DNA of 64,000 nucleotides from Kordia periserrulae (lineage in GTDB: Bacteria; Bacteroidota; Bacteroidia; Flavobacteriales; Flavobacteriaceae). Every line of letters begins with the position of its first letter. Positions within the stretch are counted from its first letter, which is position 1. This document shows, piece by piece, positions 47,062-55,951 of the stretch. Position numbers and translations under genes: made by a program. The stretch covers positions 868,001 through 932,000 of the forward strand of contig NZ_QBKT01000001.1 of NCBI RefSeq assembly GCF_003054265.1. The letters run 5' to 3'. Below the pieces are notes generated by a model that was not told the origin of the DNA, made no database searches, and saw only the letters and a program-made list of their open reading frames with translations.

Positions 47062-48638
47062 GTACACATATCAGAATCGGGACTAGAGATAGTGAACTCG
47101 CATTGTGGCAAGCCAAAGTCGTACAAGAACAACTCGAATTTTTAGGACACACCACCGAATTGGTGCCTGTAAAATCTACAGGAGACTTAGTATTAGACAA
47201 ACCTTTATACGAACTCGGAATTACAGGAATTTTCACGCGAACGCTTGATATTGCCATGTTGAATGGCGACATTGATATTGCGGTGCATTCCTTGAAAGAT
47301 GTGCCTACAATCTTGCCAAAAGGCATCGTGCAAGCTGCCGTTTTAAAACGTGGAAATGTGCGTGATACGTTGGTTTTTAAAAAGAACGAAGAATTTTTAT
47401 CACAACGCAACGCCGTCATTGCCACAGGAAGCTTACGCCGAAAAGCACAATGGCTCAACCGATATCCAACACACACGATTGAAGATTTACGTGGAAATGT
47501 CAATACACGTTTGCAGAAATTAGAAGATAACGAGCATTGGAATGGCGCTATTTTCGCTGCTGCGGGAATTGGACGTATTGGATTACGACCAGAAAACTCC
47601 GTGAATCTCGATTGGATGATTCCAGCACCAGCACAAGGCGCGATTATGATTACGGCATTGGAAGCCAATACGGAAGTGCGTGATATCTGTGCGGAAATCA
47701 ATCATGAAGAAACAGAAATCTGTACGTCGATTGAACGTAAATTTCTCAATTTGTTAGAAGGTGGTTGTACCGCTCCCATTGGCGCTATTGCGTATATCAA
47801 AGATGATATTGTAACGCTTGAAGGTGTATTGCTAAGTACCGACGGCACGAAGCGAATTTATGTAACCCGCTATGAAAAAGTCGGTGAACATCACGAATTG
47901 GCAAAATACTGTTCGGACTACATCATTGAACGTGGTGGAAAACGTTTGATGGACGACATCAAGAATTCAGGGAAGAAAATCAATGTGTATTCTACCAAAT
48001 TATTGACCGAAGCGCAACGACAATTATTTGCTGACGGAATTGTTACCGAAAGCAGCGATTTCATCAAAATCAGCACGAATAGAATCAAGCCGCAAGTAGT
48101 TCAGAAACCAATTAAAAATGTCATCATCACTAGTAAAAATGCAGTAGAAGCGTTGGTTCAAAACTTTCCGGCTTCCAAATTGCAATTTGAAAATATTTAC
48201 TGTGTTGGGCGCAGAACAAAAAAGCTCATTGAGCAAAAAATTGGTCCTGTAAAAAAATCGGCACGAAACGCTAAGCAACTCGCCGACTATTTAGTGGAAT
48301 ATATAGAAGGTACAACAGCAACGTATTTTTGTAGCGACATTCGTTTGGATGAATTGCCAAAATTTTTACAAGAAAACCATATAGAAGTCACCGAAGTACA
48401 CGCATACAAAACCATAAAAGACGCTGAAAAATTGCAAGACGGCATTGAAGGCGTGATGTTTTACAGTCCGTCTACCGTTCAAAGTTATTTGTCTGCCAAC
48501 AAAGCAAAAGGTATTGCATATTGCATAGGAGAAACCACTGCCAAAGAAGCCAAAAAACACTTTGAAGATGTCCGTGTCGCAAAAATGCCAACAGTAGAAA
48601 GTGTGATTGAGTTAGTGAATGCGCAGTATGCGCGTTAG
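47058..48638 (+). CDS. hemC: Fused hydroxymethylbilane synthase and uroporphyrinogen-III synthase (HemC-HemD)
   Basis: 526 aa, two enzymes in one chain. HemC region 1-about 300: Asp81 (SLKDVP) is the catalytic acid, the arginine-rich GSLRRKAQ and LRGNVNTRL bind the substrate acetate and propionate groups, and Cys237 (EGGCTAPIGA) holds the dipyrromethane cofactor. HemD region about 300-526: PIKNVIITSKNAVEAL-type start and FYSPSTVQSYL motif. The product of the first half is unstable and is cyclised by the second half, so the fusion would channel it. Fused HemCD is known in some Bacteroidota. Coupled to hemA. Confidence 0.95.
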   Translation: MSTHIRIGTRDSELALWQAKVVQEQLEFLGHTTELVPVKSTGDLVLDKPLYELGITGIFTRTLDIAMLNGDIDIAVHSLKDVPTILPKGIVQAAVLKRGNVRDTLVFKKNEEFLSQRNAVIATGSLRRKAQWLNRYPTHTIEDLRGNVNTRLQKLEDNEHWNGAIFAAAGIGRIGLRPENSVNLDWMIPAPAQGAIMITALEANTEVRDICAEINHEETEICTSIERKFLNLLEGGCTAPIGAIAYIKDDIVTLEGVLLSTDGTKRIYVTRYEKVGEHHELAKYCSDYIIERGGKRLMDDIKNSGKKINVYSTKLLTEAQRQLFADGIVTESSDFIKISTNRIKPQVVQKPIKNVIITSKNAVEALVQNFPASKLQFENIYCVGRRTKKLIEQKIGPVKKSARNAKQLADYLVEYIEGTTATYFCSDIRLDELPKFLQENHIEVTEVHAYKTIKDAEKLQDGIEGVMFYSPSTVQSYLSANKAKGIAYCIGETTAKEAKKHFEDVRVAKMPTVESVIELVNAQYAR

Positions 48639-48688
48639 GTGTTGAGTATTAGGTATTAGTAAGGACACTAGAATCTTTGCTAAATCAT

Positions 48689-48744
48689 ACGTCACTTCGA
48701 GTGATTTTTCGTAGAAAAATAGTATCGAGAAGTGCTTTGAAATA
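48689..48744. repeat. 56 bp repeat, copy 1
   Basis: 55 of 56 bases match copy 2 at 48852-48907. It has an inner inverted repeat CACTTC / GAAGTG, giving a hairpin. The CACTTCGAG sequence is typical of dispersed flavobacterial repeats. Confidence 0.8.
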
Positions 48745-48851
48745 AAAATGTAGATGTGAGTATTGAGATTTTTGTCCATACGTAAATGGATTCCTGCCTG
48801 CGCAGGAATGACAGGAAATCATCTAAATTCTCAATACTAACAAAAAGTAAA

Positions 48852-48907
48852 ACGTCACTTCGAGTGATTTTTCATAGAAAAATAGTATCGAGAAGTGCTT
48901 TGAAATA
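48852..48907. repeat. 56 bp repeat, copy 2
   Basis: Direct copy of 48689-48744 with one base changed. Confidence 0.8.
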
Positions 48908-49051
48908 ACTAATTTGAAATAAAAATATATAGATTCCTGCCTACATTTCGATGTAGCTCAATGCAAGAGCAGGAATGACAACTGAAATGTTGGTAGCGAA
49001 CTGAGAAAAATCTAAATTCTCAATACTAACATCTCACTACTAATAAAAAAA

Positions 49052-50077
49052 ATGATAAAAAACGACCTATTCTTAAGAGCATTAAAAGGCGAAACGGTGG
49101 AACGTCCACCTGTTTGGATGATGCGTCAAGCGGGAAGATATTTGCCTGAATTTATGGAAATTAAACGCAAGTACGATTTCTTTACACGTTGTCAAACACC
49201 TGAATTGGCAAGTGAAATTACCGTGCAACCTATTCGTCGTTACGGAATGGATGCGGCAATTTTATTTTCAGATATTTTAGTGATTCCGCAAGCGATGAAC
49301 ATCGAAGTGCAAATGAAGCCAAATTTTGGACCGTATTTGCCAAATCCTGTTCGAACGCAACAAGATGTAGACAATGTTATTGTGCCTGATGTCACCGTGG
49401 AACTGGACTATGTGTACAAAGCGATCAAAGCCACGAAAGAATTACTCAATGACGAAATTCCATTGATTGGTTTTGCAGGTTCGCCGTGGACAATTTTGTG
49501 TTATTGTGTACAAGGTCAAGGCAGTAAAAACTTTGACAAAGCCAAAAAATTCTGCTTTACCAATCCTGTTGCGGCACACATGTTATTGCAAAAAATTACC
49601 AATACGACGATTGCGTATTTAAAAGAAAAAGTAAAAGCAGGCGTAAATGCAGTACAAGTATTTGATTCTTGGGGCGGCATGTTATCGCCTACGGATTACA
49701 AAGAATTTTCATGGCAGTATATCAATCAAATTATTGAAGCGCTAAAAGACGATGCGCCTGTCATTGCATACGGAAAAGGGTGTTGGTTTGCACTACAAGA
49801 CATGGCACAATCAAACGCCGCGGCTTTAGGTGTTGACTGGACGTGTTCGGCTCGTAATGCACGTTATTTAACTGGCGGAAACATTACGTTGCAAGGAAAC
49901 TTTGATCCAACACGTTTATATTCGTCACCTGTAAAAATTAAAAAAATGGTGCATCAAATGATAAACGAGTTTGGGAAAGACAAATACATTGTCAATCTCG
50001 GGCACGGAATTTTGCCTGATATTCCACTAGACAATGCCAAAGCCTTTATTGATGCAGTAAAAGAATATAAAGCATAA
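49052..50077 (+). CDS. hemE: Uroporphyrinogen decarboxylase
   Basis: 341 aa. Removes four carboxyls from uroporphyrinogen III to give coproporphyrinogen III. The N-terminal [15 protein letters not shown], with the Arg and Asp pair used for substrate binding, and the mid-protein [10 protein letters not shown] are visible. The start ATG at 49052 is clear. Downstream there is a REP-like hairpin and a terminator (50175), so hemE may be a single-gene unit, separated from hemC by the repeat region. Confidence 0.97.
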   Translation: MIKNDLFLRALKGETVERPPVWMMRQAGRYLPEFMEIKRKYDFFTRCQTPELASEITVQPIRRYGMDAAILFSDILVIPQAMNIEVQMKPNFGPYLPNPVRTQQDVDNVIVPDVTVELDYVYKAIKATKELLNDEIPLIGFAGSPWTILCYCVQGQGSKNFDKAKKFCFTNPVAAHMLLQKITNTTIAYLKEKVKAGVNAVQVFDSWGGMLSPTDYKEFSWQYINQIIEALKDDAPVIAYGKGCWFALQDMAQSNAAALGVDWTCSARNARYLTGGNITLQGNFDPTRLYSSPVKIKKMVHQMINEFGKDKYIVNLGHGILPDIPLDNAKAFIDAVKEYKA

Positions 50078-50082
50078 TTTAC

Positions 50083-50109
50083 GTCATGCTGAACTTGATT
50101 CAGCATCTC
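50083..50109. repeat. REP-like palindromic repeat downstream of hemE
   Basis: ATGCTGAA / TTCAGCAT with a 5-base loop, in the context GTCATGCTGAACTTG and on to TTCAGCATCTC. This is a widely seen intergenic repeat family in bacteria. Confidence 0.75.
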
Positions 50110-50174
50110 ACGAGGAGTTCCAACAAAGTCTCCACCCATAACACAAAGTTTCAAAACAATATATCATAAAACAG

Positions 50175-50206
50175 AAATCCGTTGCTTTTGTAGCTAACGG
50201 ATTTTT
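50175..50206 (+). terminator. Terminator downstream of hemE
   Basis: AAATCCGTT / AACGGATTT stem with a small inner GC pair, then TT. It ends 53 bases before the next start codon. Confidence 0.75.
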
Positions 50207-50258
50207 GGTTTTTAAAGCTAATAGACAACTAATCAAAAAGTTTTCCGTTTATGATATT

Positions 50259-51248
50259 ATGAAAAACTATCTCTTTCTTTTGATAGCAATCCTGTTTTAT
50301 TTAACCGGATTTGCACAGTACAGTACCACAACTCTTCAGACAGATTCCACAAAAGTAGAAATAACAAAAAACTCCGAATACAGAATTTGGGAAGAAACAT
50401 ATCTCCATAAAGATTCTATTTTTTATAGCGTTCGGTATATAAAAGACACTACTAAAATCCATACAGAAGGTTGGTTTCGAAAAAATGAACAATACATGGG
50501 AAAATGGTCTAAGTACAAAATAGATGGAACTTGGTTATATACGATTGACTATGACAAACACACTTGGAAATACAACAAAAAAGAATTCAAATATCAACCA
50601 CTCAAAGACCAAATAAAAACCAAAGCAGACACCATTTTACTGAACATTTTTGGAAAAGAATTTTTTGACAATAATATCGTTTTCAATTTTGACGGAAGCA
50701 CATCCTTTAATCGATTGAAAACGTGCAAAAAAGGCACATATTGGATGCAAGACCCATATTTAGGAAGTTGGATAGAACCTATACACCAAAAACCAAATAC
50801 ATTCTCAATAAGTTACGATGTCAAATTATCTGATCATGAGTTGTATAACGATTTGATTTTTTTAGAATTAGATTCTGTTGGAAAGCTAAAGGAAAAATCG
50901 TTAATTCTTACTAAAATAAATCACGCACAAAAAGGAAAATTCACTATCACTAAAGAAAAAGCTATTGAAATTTGCAAACAAAACACACTTAAAAAATCAA
51001 ACAGGGAGTATAAAACTTATTTAAAATTTGGCCACAGAGCGAACACACCTTACACAGGAACATTTTTTTATGAAGTTGTACAACAATATGAAGAAGTAAA
51101 AGATGAAAATGAAATCATACGATTTTTCAATATTTGGCGCTTCAATCCTTGGTCAACGAAGTTACTCTCTAAAAAGCAAATGAAAAAAGAATACCGATTA
51201 TACGATGGATGTTTGACAAGTAGTAATTTCATTGAAGTAAAAGAATAA
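50259..51248 (+). CDS. Secreted protein, unknown
   Basis: 329 aa with a signal peptide ending GFAQ (from ATG 50259; the open frame upstream has no signal). The mature part is rich in aromatic and lysine residues (WEETYLHKD, WFRKNEQYMGKWSKYKIDG), with repeats like MORN or toxin-response-type proteins, but I cannot assign a family. It lies between hemE and the GNAT gene, all on the plus strand. No known role. Confidence 0.7.
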   Translation: MKNYLFLLIAILFYLTGFAQYSTTTLQTDSTKVEITKNSEYRIWEETYLHKDSIFYSVRYIKDTTKIHTEGWFRKNEQYMGKWSKYKIDGTWLYTIDYDKHTWKYNKKEFKYQPLKDQIKTKADTILLNIFGKEFFDNNIVFNFDGSTSFNRLKTCKKGTYWMQDPYLGSWIEPIHQKPNTFSISYDVKLSDHELYNDLIFLELDSVGKLKEKSLILTKINHAQKGKFTITKEKAIEICKQNTLKKSNREYKTYLKFGHRANTPYTGTFFYEVVQQYEEVKDENEIIRFFNIWRFNPWSTKLLSKKQMKKEYRLYDGCLTSSNFIEVKE

Positions 51249-51294
51249 AAAACAGATTTTTTATGGCTTCTAATTTTATACTACATTTACAACA

Positions 51295-51819
51295 ATGCAA
51301 ACACCATTTTCCATAGCACTTTTAGAATCCACAGACAAAATTCCTCTTTTTGAGTTGATTCAAGCAAATGCTACACGCTTGCATCAATACTTTCCTATCA
51401 CGGCAAAACAAAATTGCTCTTTAACAGCTACGGAATATTACATTCAAACCAAAATTCGCGAAGCCAATAACAAAGAAAATTTTACCTTTAAAATTGTTGA
51501 AAGTATCACACAATTGCCTATTGGATTGCTCATTATCAAGAAAATAAATTGGCAAACCAAAACTTGTGAATTGGCATATTTTGTTGATGGGAATTACGAA
51601 GGAAAAGGCATTATCTCCGCTGGAATTTCACAACTCATCACCTACGCAAAAGAAACGCTGCAATTGCAATCTGCCTGTGTGCGTATTGGAGAAGACAACC
51701 CAGGAAGCTTGCGTATTGCAGAAAAGCATAACTTTGTACTCACCAAACGCATTAAAAACGAACATACAGATTTTCACGGAAATGTAATGGACGTTTTACA
51801 TTTTGAACGCATATTATGA
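51295..51819 (+). CDS. GNAT N-acetyltransferase, RimJ/RimL-like
   Basis: 174 aa. Acetyl-CoA dependent acetyltransferase; in the RimJ/RimL group these modify N-termini of ribosomal proteins, but other substrates are common. The YEGKGIISAGI stretch near residue 100 is the Q/RxxGxG/A-like acetyl-CoA motif, and VRIGEDNPGSLRIAEKHNF is the second conserved strand-helix. It overlaps the EI24 gene by 4 bases (ATGA), so the two are co-translated. Confidence 0.9.
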   Translation: MQTPFSIALLESTDKIPLFELIQANATRLHQYFPITAKQNCSLTATEYYIQTKIREANNKENFTFKIVESITQLPIGLLIIKKINWQTKTCELAYFVDGNYEGKGIISAGISQLITYAKETLQLQSACVRIGEDNPGSLRIAEKHNFVLTKRIKNEHTDFHGNVMDVLHFERIL

Positions 51820-52559
51820 TAAACGAAATACTAAAAGGAATTCAAGACTATTTTTCAGCCTACCGATTGCTGAACGAACTCAACTTATGGAAGTACTTTA
51901 GAATTCCGATTGTGGTGAGTTTTATTTTGGGAATCGTTATCATCTTCGCTTCTTGGGGTTTTTCGGATGATATTGGCGGTTACATTTCGAGTGTTTGGCC
52001 ATTTTCATGGGGAAAAGAAACAGCAACGGCTATCAGTAATTTTATTGGTGGATTGATTGTATTTGCCTTCGGATTGGTCATTTTTAAACACGCATTGATG
52101 ATAATTGTGGCGCCATTTATGAGTCCAATTTCTGAAAAAATAGAGCGTCATATATACGGAATTGTAAAAAAATCAGGCACAGGTTTTAGAGCACAAACCT
52201 CAGCATTTGCCCGCGGAATTCAAATTGGTGTGCGCAATGCAGCAATTGAAATTCTTTGGATTATTCCGTTTTTCGTATTCAGTTTTATTCCTGTAATTGG
52301 GATTGTATTTCTTGCGCTCATTTTCTTAGTACAAGCCTACTACGCCGGATTTGGAAACATGGATTATACCTTAGAACGCTATTTTCCATACAAAAGAAGT
52401 GTGGAATACGTACGCGCGCATCGCGGAATCGCCATTGGAAACGGAATTGTATTTATGCTCATTCTGTTGATTCCTGTTGTTGGAATTCTCATCGTACTGC
52501 CGCTTTCTGTCGTAGCAGCAACTATCACAACCTTGCGAGAATTGCATACAAAAAAGTAG
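51816..52559 (+). CDS. EI24-domain membrane protein
   Basis: 247 aa. It has five or six hydrophobic segments and matches the EI24/CysZ-like family by layout (a 200-250 aa protein with a long second loop carrying IERHIYGI and an aromatic third segment WIIPFFVF). CysZ of E. coli is a sulfate channel, but the flavobacterial EI24 proteins have no known substrate. It sits between the GNAT gene and hemF, and this location beside hemF appears conserved in relatives as far as I recall. Confidence 0.8.
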   Translation: MINEILKGIQDYFSAYRLLNELNLWKYFRIPIVVSFILGIVIIFASWGFSDDIGGYISSVWPFSWGKETATAISNFIGGLIVFAFGLVIFKHALMIIVAPFMSPISEKIERHIYGIVKKSGTGFRAQTSAFARGIQIGVRNAAIEILWIIPFFVFSFIPVIGIVFLALIFLVQAYYAGFGNMDYTLERYFPYKRSVEYVRAHRGIAIGNGIVFMLILLIPVVGILIVLPLSVVAATITTLRELHTKK

Positions 52560-52612
52560 TTTTCTATTACGTTTTTGTTTTTAGCAATAGAATACGTTTG
52601 TAATATAAAAAG

Positions 52613-52620
52613 TATCTTTG
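52613..52620 (+). promoter_or_regulatory. -7 box for hemF
   Basis: TATCTTTG matches TAnnTTTG, 38 bases upstream of the hemF ATG at 52659. A TTG lies 12 bases upstream, which is short for a -33. Confidence 0.5.
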
Positions 52621-52658
52621 TGATGCTTCTAAGTCGGGCTGATTTTTAATTTATACAC

Positions 52659-53561
52659 ATGAAAGACCAATTCCTAAACTACATACATCAACTACAAGAT
52701 TCCATCACCTCAACACTCGAAAAAATTGACGGAAAAGCAACCTTCCAAGAAGATTTATGGGAACGTCCCGAAGGCGGCGGAGGACGTACACGCGTGATTG
52801 AAAACGGAGCAATTTTTGAAAAAGGTGGCGTTAATATTTCTGCAGTGCATGGCGAATTACCAGAAGCCTTGCGTACAAATTTTAAAGTAGAACAAGGTGA
52901 TTTTTTTGCGTGTGGATTGAGTTTGGTATTGCATCCTAAAAATCCGTTCATTCCTACGGTACATGCCAATTGGCGCTATTTTGAAATGTATGACGAAACG
53001 GGAACTATTGTGACCCAATGGTTTGGTGGCGGACAAGATTTAACGCCGTATTATCTCTTTGAAGAAGATGCCATTCACTTTCATACAGTTTGCAAAGAAG
53101 CCTGCGATAAACATCATCCTAAATTCTATCCAACATACAAAGAAACTTGCGACAAGTATTTTTGGAATACACACCGAAACGAAGCGCGCGGCGTGGGCGG
53201 ATTGTTCTTTGATTATTTAAAAGAAACGGACGAATTCACCATGCAAGACCGTTACAATTTCGTCACAGAAGTCGGAAACAGCTTTCTAAACTCATACGTT
53301 CCAATTGTAGAACGCCGAAAAGATATGGAATACACACAAGCGCACAAAGATTGGCAAGAAGTACGCCGCGGACGTTATGTAGAATTCAACTTGGTACACG
53401 ACAGAGGAACCTTGTTTGGACTCAAAACGAACGGACGTATTGAAAGTATTTTGATGAGTTTACCACCAACCGTACAATGGAAATACAATCATCATCCTGA
53501 AAAGGGAAGTCACGAAGCCAAATTGATTGACGTATTGCAAAAACCAAAAGCATGGGTGTAG
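52659..53561 (+). CDS. hemF: Oxygen-dependent coproporphyrinogen III oxidase
   Basis: 300 aa. Converts coproporphyrinogen III to protoporphyrinogen IX with O2. The HPKNPFIPTVHANWRYFE stretch and GVGGLFFDYL are the family signatures. Aerobic enzyme, consistent with an aerobic marine organism. The last 10 bases overlap the next gene. The anaerobic alternative HemN is not in the window. Confidence 0.97.
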   Translation: MKDQFLNYIHQLQDSITSTLEKIDGKATFQEDLWERPEGGGGRTRVIENGAIFEKGGVNISAVHGELPEALRTNFKVEQGDFFACGLSLVLHPKNPFIPTVHANWRYFEMYDETGTIVTQWFGGGQDLTPYYLFEEDAIHFHTVCKEACDKHHPKFYPTYKETCDKYFWNTHRNEARGVGGLFFDYLKETDEFTMQDRYNFVTEVGNSFLNSYVPIVERRKDMEYTQAHKDWQEVRRGRYVEFNLVHDRGTLFGLKTNGRIESILMSLPPTVQWKYNHHPEKGSHEAKLIDVLQKPKAWV

Positions 53562-54349
53562 ATATAACTGTTTTGTATGTAGCGGTTGCAGTAATTTGCA
53601 ACCTATTCTTATCAAATATTCTATATTCCATTTATGCCAAGGTATTCGGAATGCGATTGGAATCATTTGAAATTTCTACAAAAATTTTCGGAAAGCATCT
53701 CATGTATTTTAAACGAAGTAATATTCGATATATTTTAGGATATCTTCCAGTAAATGCTTCCGTCAGAATCGCTGGAATGTCTAAAGATGAACTCGAATTT
53801 GAAAATCGTGAAATAGAAGACGATATGTATCTTGGAAAACCCATTTCGTCAAGAATTATGTTTAGAATTCTTCCAATTATTACAACCATTATTTTAGTTT
53901 TCGTCTGTATGGTGTTTATCAATCTTGATAATACATTCATAGATAACTTTCACATTGCAAAAACGGCGGTGTTAAATATGTATGACTATCTTTCTGAAAA
54001 CATCAATGCGGAAATCTCAATCGCTACATGGAATTCGTTGACTAAAATTCATAACGAGTTTTTTATCATACTCATGATGTTGCTGTTGATGAATGTTATT
54101 TTTGCTATTACAACGCCCATTGTAATTTTTCTAATTCAAAATCCTAAAACTTATCATGTCATAATCACCTTTGTATTACAGGTGTTAATCTATGGTTACA
54201 TTTTATATAAATTGGGAATATTATTTACGAATTTGCACACATTTTCAGAAGGTTTTATGGCTCTAGTTGTATTTTTTGGCACAACATATATTATTTCTTA
54301 TGTGTTATTTTTAGGAATAAAGTACTTTCCGCAAAATCAGTATTTTTAA
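53552..54349 (+). CDS. Membrane protein, likely degenerate site-2 protease (M50) relative
   Basis: 265 aa, about five helices. Residues 32-75 (FGMRLESFEISTKIFG, then YLPVNASVRIAGM) match the post-HExxH part of the RseP/S2P family (FG-ESF-IGFGPKLF and LPLGGYVKIAGM). But where the active-site HExxH should be, this protein has SNILY (21-25), without any His or Glu, so zinc binding is not possible and no protease activity is expected. The later LDG motif is also not found. It overlaps hemF by 10 bases, so it is co-expressed with it. The family link is mine and needs a profile search. Confidence 0.6.
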   Translation: MGVDITVLYVAVAVICNLFLSNILYSIYAKVFGMRLESFEISTKIFGKHLMYFKRSNIRYILGYLPVNASVRIAGMSKDELEFENREIEDDMYLGKPISSRIMFRILPIITTIILVFVCMVFINLDNTFIDNFHIAKTAVLNMYDYLSENINAEISIATWNSLTKIHNEFFIILMMLLLMNVIFAITTPIVIFLIQNPKTYHVIITFVLQVLIYGYILYKLGILFTNLHTFSEGFMALVVFFGTTYIISYVLFLGIKYFPQNQYF

Positions 54350-54418
54350 TCGATGTTTTTGTTGAATGCTTCAGCTTGTAGAATAACACACCCACAAAAA
54401 ATTTACTACTTTTAAACC

Positions 54419-54850
54419 ATGGAACAATACCGAAAACTCGAACGCATGTATCTATCTGCCAACATGAATACGCAGATTTATCACACGACCGAAATCACCA
54501 TTGCTGACGAAACCGCTACCATTTCTATGACGATTAATCCAAAATATTTTCATGCGTTGGGCGCCATTCACGGTTCGGTGTATTTTAAATTGTTGGACGA
54601 TGCAGCATTTTTTGCGGTGAATTCGGTAGTAAAAGATGCGTTTGTCTTAACGACTTCGTTCAATATCAACATTACGCGACCAATTAGCAAAGGAAAAATT
54701 ACCGCAACGGGAAAAGTTAAATTCAAATCACGCAATTTGTTTGTGGCAGAAAGTACTTTGGTCGATGAAAAAGGACGTGAAATTGCCTTCGGAACCGGAA
54801 ATTTTGCCAAAAGTAAAGTCGCGCTTAGTGAAGACATTGGATATCAATAA
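54419..54850 (+). CDS. PaaI-type hotdog thioesterase
   Basis: 143 aa, hotdog fold. The motif HALGAIHGSVYFKLLDDAAFFAV (split over residues 40-62) has the conserved His, Gly and Asp of PaaI-type thioesterases. Likely substrate: short or medium acyl-CoA. Its 3' end is duplicated as a decayed copy at 55845-55921, see there. A terminator overlaps the stop codon. Confidence 0.9.
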   Translation: MEQYRKLERMYLSANMNTQIYHTTEITIADETATISMTINPKYFHALGAIHGSVYFKLLDDAAFFAVNSVVKDAFVLTTSFNINITRPISKGKITATGKVKFKSRNLFVAESTLVDEKGREIAFGTGNFAKSKVALSEDIGYQ

Positions 54851-54893
54851 TCTAATACTTTTTTTTGTAATCAAAGTATTAGATTTTCTTTTT
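54849..54893 (+). terminator. Terminator overlapping the thioesterase stop codon
   Basis: AATCTAATACTTT / AAAGTATTAGATT, 13 bp stem, 11-base loop, followed by TTCTTTTT. The stem begins within the TAA stop. Confidence 0.8.
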
Positions 54894-54927
54894 AGTAAGA
54901 AAATTTACTTTTTATTCGTAGTTGAAT

Positions 54928-54935
54928 TATATTTG
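54928..54935 (+). promoter_or_regulatory. -7 box for the FRG gene
   Basis: TATATTTG matches TAnnTTTG, 57 bases upstream of the ATG at 54993. Confidence 0.4.
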
Positions 54936-54992
54936 TTATAAACAAAAAGAATTACAATATTATAATTTAAGTTTTAGCAATAGACTAGAAAT

Positions 54993-55715
54993 ATGGGAAC
55001 ATGGTACGATTTTTTTGAAGAGATAAAGAATATTAAAAGTGAGTTTGAAAATCCAGAAACTCTTTGGTATCGTGGTCATAGTTCAAGTAGATTTGAACTA
55101 AAACCATCTCTTCTAAGATTTAAAAATGGAGTAGACCGTGAACAATTTTTATTTCAAAGATTTAAAGACTACTCTGCAAAAATTTTTAGAAAAAATGCTA
55201 CCGATTGGGAAACTTTATTTGATATGCAACATTATGGAGTACCTACACGCCTTTTAGATTGGAGTGAATCACCTGGCGTATCTATTTTCTTTGCTGTTTC
55301 CAATCAATTTCATCATGATGAAGATGGATGTTTTTATATTTTAGACCCTATTGCCTTGAATAGTAAAAGTGGACAATCTAATATTAAAATACTTTCGGAC
55401 GATAAAGATTTTAAGTATCAATCAATATATTGGGAAAAGAAACCTTTCAGCGCTGCTACGCCTATTGCTATTGGACCTCATTTCAGAAATGACAGAATAT
55501 ATGCACAAAAAGGAAGGTTTACTATACATGGTGAGGTTAATGATCCTTTAGATATTCAATGTCCAGATGTAGTTAGAAAAATTATTATCCCAAAGGAAAT
55601 TAAAGGAAGTTTGAATGAGTTTTTACAAATATCAAATATTAATGCTTTGACTATTTTCCCTGACATGCATGGAATAGCTGAGTACATCAAGCTAATTTCT
55701 GACCTTGAATATTAA
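54993..55715 (+). CDS. FRG-domain protein, unknown
   Basis: 240 aa. The domain-defining start LWYRGHSSSRFELKPSLLR is seen at residues about 24-42 (FRG becomes YRG). A second family stretch, QHYGVPTRLLDWSESP, follows at about 84-99. No membrane segment or signal peptide. The FRG family has no established activity; members are common in genomic islands and near defence or toxin genes. Here it is the only accessory-looking gene in a conserved heme neighbourhood, placed between a thioesterase gene and a decayed copy of the thioesterase 3' end, so it probably arrived by recombination. The AT content looks somewhat higher than its neighbours. Confidence 0.85.
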   Translation: MGTWYDFFEEIKNIKSEFENPETLWYRGHSSSRFELKPSLLRFKNGVDREQFLFQRFKDYSAKIFRKNATDWETLFDMQHYGVPTRLLDWSESPGVSIFFAVSNQFHHDEDGCFYILDPIALNSKSGQSNIKILSDDKDFKYQSIYWEKKPFSAATPIAIGPHFRNDRIYAQKGRFTIHGEVNDPLDIQCPDVVRKIIIPKEIKGSLNEFLQISNINALTIFPDMHGIAEYIKLISDLEY

Positions 55716-55844
55716 GCTTCTTATATTTTCACTTGATAAATTAATTTATCTAAAAATGATTATAATTAATAGGTTTAATTAAAAGATGTTCGAAGGTCAA
55801 TTATTGAAAGCCCCACAATTTTTCTAATAATACTACCTGCCCCC

Positions 55845-55921
55845 ATAAGCAAAGGAAAAATTACCGTAACAGGAAAGGTTAAATTCTAATCGCACTCAGT
55901 GAAGACATTGGATATCAATAA
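55845..55921 (+). pseudogene. Decayed copy of the 3' end of the thioesterase gene
   Basis: 55845-55886 matches the thioesterase at 54685-54726 (GCAAAGGAAAAATTACCG and on), and 55891-55921 matches 54820-54850 including the same stop. About 93 bases of the source are missing in between, replaced by a TAAT join which creates a premature stop. It cannot code for the enzyme. It is a scar left by insertion of the FRG gene region, or an older allelic copy. Confidence 0.85.
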
Positions 55922-55951
55922 AAATGCTATCTTCAACAAAAAAAGAAACGA

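Larger units (their letters stand above)
48639..49051. other. 413 bp intergenic stretch, repeat-dense
   Basis: No gene is seen between hemC and hemE. It contains a 56 bp direct repeat (48689 and 48852), the hairpin ATTCCTGC/GCAGGAAT (48790-48809), and a larger ATTCCTGC/GCAGGAAT pair (48933-48976) with CTACAT/ATGTAG inside, and TCAATACTAAC twice. It behaves as a landing site for dispersed repeats. Confidence 0.65.

Noticed and set aside
46982-47701. 239-codon open frame on the minus strand opposite hemA/hemC
   Set aside because: It lies opposite strongly conserved hemA/hemC codons; the protein is of low complexity (rich in Ser, Cys, Pro) with no family likeness.
54993-55715. FRG gene as half of a toxin-antitoxin pair
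   Set aside because: No small partner gene is next to it; the following 236 bp hold only the decayed thioesterase end.
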